NCBI GenBank assembly: GCA_937896835.1
Contig: CALBOJ010000076.1
Coordinates: 1-14,354, forward strand
Direction of reading: 5' to 3'
Source: an uncultured Collinsella sp.
GTDB taxonomy: Bacteria > Actinomycetota > Coriobacteriia > Coriobacteriales > Coriobacteriaceae
Length of the DNA stretch: 14,354 nucleotides
In this document: positions 13,522 to 14,354 of the stretch, piece after piece
Layout: each line of letters opens with the position of its first letter
Position numbering within the stretch: the first letter of the stretch is position 1
Position numbers and translations under genes: made by a program
Notes under the pieces: model-generated
What the model saw: only the letters and a program-made list of their open reading frames with translations
The model's database searches: none
Told to the model about the DNA's origin: nothing

Positions 13522-14214
13522 CTAGATAGACGAGTCTTTGGACAGCTCGAAATAGTCGGGATGCAAGGCGATAACCGGGCCCTGCTCCTCGGGCATCAGG
13601 TGCAAGTGCGTCTCTGCCAGGTAGCTCGCCGTGTCGGTATCGCCCCTCTTAATGGCCTCGAGAATCCGACGATGTTGTCGACGAATCGGCTCCCAATCCA
13701 GATCCTGCGACACCATACGCAACCAGTTGTATCGCTCAAAATGCGTGTTGACGCTCTTCATCCAATCCCACAGCATGTGACGACCGGCAATCTCAAAACA
13801 CGTCTCATGAAACAGGTTATCCAAGTCGAAAAAGCGACGCGTCTCGCTATGGTCGAGCGACTCGGACTCGGCAAGAATCTGCTCGAGCCGATGCTTTTGC
13901 TCGGACGTGGCAGCCGGACAACATTTAATGAGTACGCTTCTTTCGAGTTTCTCGCGCAAGAAACAGGCATTCTCGGCGTGTTCCATGCTGATCTTAGAGA
14001 CGTAGGTGCCGCTCTTGGGACGCGTTTCCACCAGCTCTTGCTCGCGCAGGCGCACAAAGGACTCGCGAATTGGCGTGCGCCCGATCCCCGTCTCCTTTTC
14101 CAGACCAATCGCCGAAAGGCGCGTGCCGGGCTTGAGCTCGGCATAGATGATCTTGGAGCGCAGTGCGTTGTATGCCTGATCTTGCAGGCTCTGATAATGC
14201 TGGTGTTGTTCCAT
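13522..14214 (-). CDS. GntR-family regulator with FCD effector domain
   Basis: 230 residues from ATG 14214, which has GAGGG 4 bases upstream; an upstream GTG at 14256 lacks a ribosome-binding site. Residues about 8-75 form the GntR winged helix (QAYNALRSKIIYAELKPGTR, GIGRTPIRESFVRL, GTYVSKIS). The all-helical FCD domain follows. Its likely metal-binding residues are D132 and H136 (DxxxH in LDNLFHETC), H181 (RRQHRRILEAI) and H203 (ETHLHL). FCD members typically bind an organic acid through this metal and repress the matching catabolic operon. No such operon is in the window. It is divergent from nothing visible, and upstream DNA runs into an insertion-sequence end. Confidence 0.94.
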   Translation of the reverse strand: MEQHQHYQSLQDQAYNALRSKIIYAELKPGTRLSAIGLEKETGIGRTPIRESFVRLREQELVETRPKSGTYVSKISMEHAENACFLREKLERSVLIKCCPAATSEQKHRLEQILAESESLDHSETRRFFDLDNLFHETCFEIAGRHMLWDWMKSVNTHFERYNWLRMVSQDLDWEPIRRQHRRILEAIKRGDTDTASYLAETHLHLMPEEQGPVIALHPDYFELSKDSSI

Positions 14215-14259
14215 AAAGCCCTCGGATGAAGCCCACGGTTTGTCGAATATCACCACGTA

Positions 14260-14265
14260 ATACTA
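14260..14265 (-). promoter_or_regulatory. Candidate -10 element for the GntR-family gene
   Basis: TAGTAT on the minus strand, 46 bp upstream of the ATG, within TGCGATAGTAT. The same 11-mer is found upstream of the GS homologue. No clear -35. Confidence 0.35.
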
Positions 14266-14301
14266 TCGCATCGACACGCCCCAGCTCCCAATCAGTCTTT
14301 T

Positions 14302-14354
14302 TGAACTGCGCCCCAATTCTTGGACGGGCTAATAAGCGGCCTACGCCGCACATA
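14302..14354 (+). mobile_element. End of an IS3/IS150-type insertion sequence, running off the window
   Basis: From 14302 the sequence starts TGAACTGCGCCCCAATTCTT and continues GGAC. It closely resembles the terminal inverted repeats of IS3-family (IS150 group) elements, which begin with TG and share the CTGC.CCC....TTGGAC pattern. The element would extend rightward past 14354. The 29 bases after the repeat include a small GCGGC/GCCGC dyad. No transposase coding can be judged from what is visible. Confidence 0.4.

Overview
The window is GC-rich, densely coded bacterial DNA. Gene content and protein style suggest an actinobacterium of the class Coriobacteriia, most like Collinsella or a relative: a GlnR-like OmpR-type regulator beside a glutamine synthetase homologue, an actinobacterial-type LigA, and a DUF559-type nuclease of a kind I associate with this class. 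The taxon is inferred from style, not from a marker gene.

Layout, left to right. (1) 1-721: 5' part of moaA (minus strand), cut by the window edge. (2) 853-2157: a cassette of one minus-strand gene encoding a predicted DUF559/VSR-like nuclease with an AbiEi-like N-terminal part. It lies between two identical, same-orientation 63-bp copies of a long hairpin. (3) 2239-3656: a plus-strand MATE efflux pump whose promoter carries a MerR-type operator with a 19-bp spacer. A possible gene remnant and a strong bidirectional terminator follow. (4) 3812-6040: ligA (minus). (5) 6288-7751: a membrane-anchored HtrA/DegP-type protease with a PDZ domain (minus), with a strong terminator behind it. (6) 7924-10004: a three-gene, AT-richer minus-strand operon for a secreted papain-like cysteine peptidase, a small membrane-anchored protein and a small secreted protein. 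(7) 10189-12239: a glutamine synthetase homologue followed 50 bp later by an orphan OmpR-type regulator resembling actinobacterial GlnR. (8) 12374-13396: a LacI-family regulator. (9) 13522-14214: a GntR/FCD-family regulator. (10) From about 14302: what looks like the terminal inverted repeat of an IS3/IS150-type element running off the window.

Three things stand out. The glutamine synthetase homologue keeps its fold and several active-site motifs but lacks three of the six conserved metal ligands and the usual flap motif. Placed directly upstream of a GlnR-like regulator, it may be a nitrogen sensor rather than an enzyme. The nuclease gene between identical hairpins looks like a repeat-bounded, possibly mobile unit. 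The AT-rich peptidase operon looks laterally acquired, and its two partner proteins are unfamiliar. The other genes (moaA, ligA, htrA, MATE pump, LacI and GntR regulators) look ordinary.
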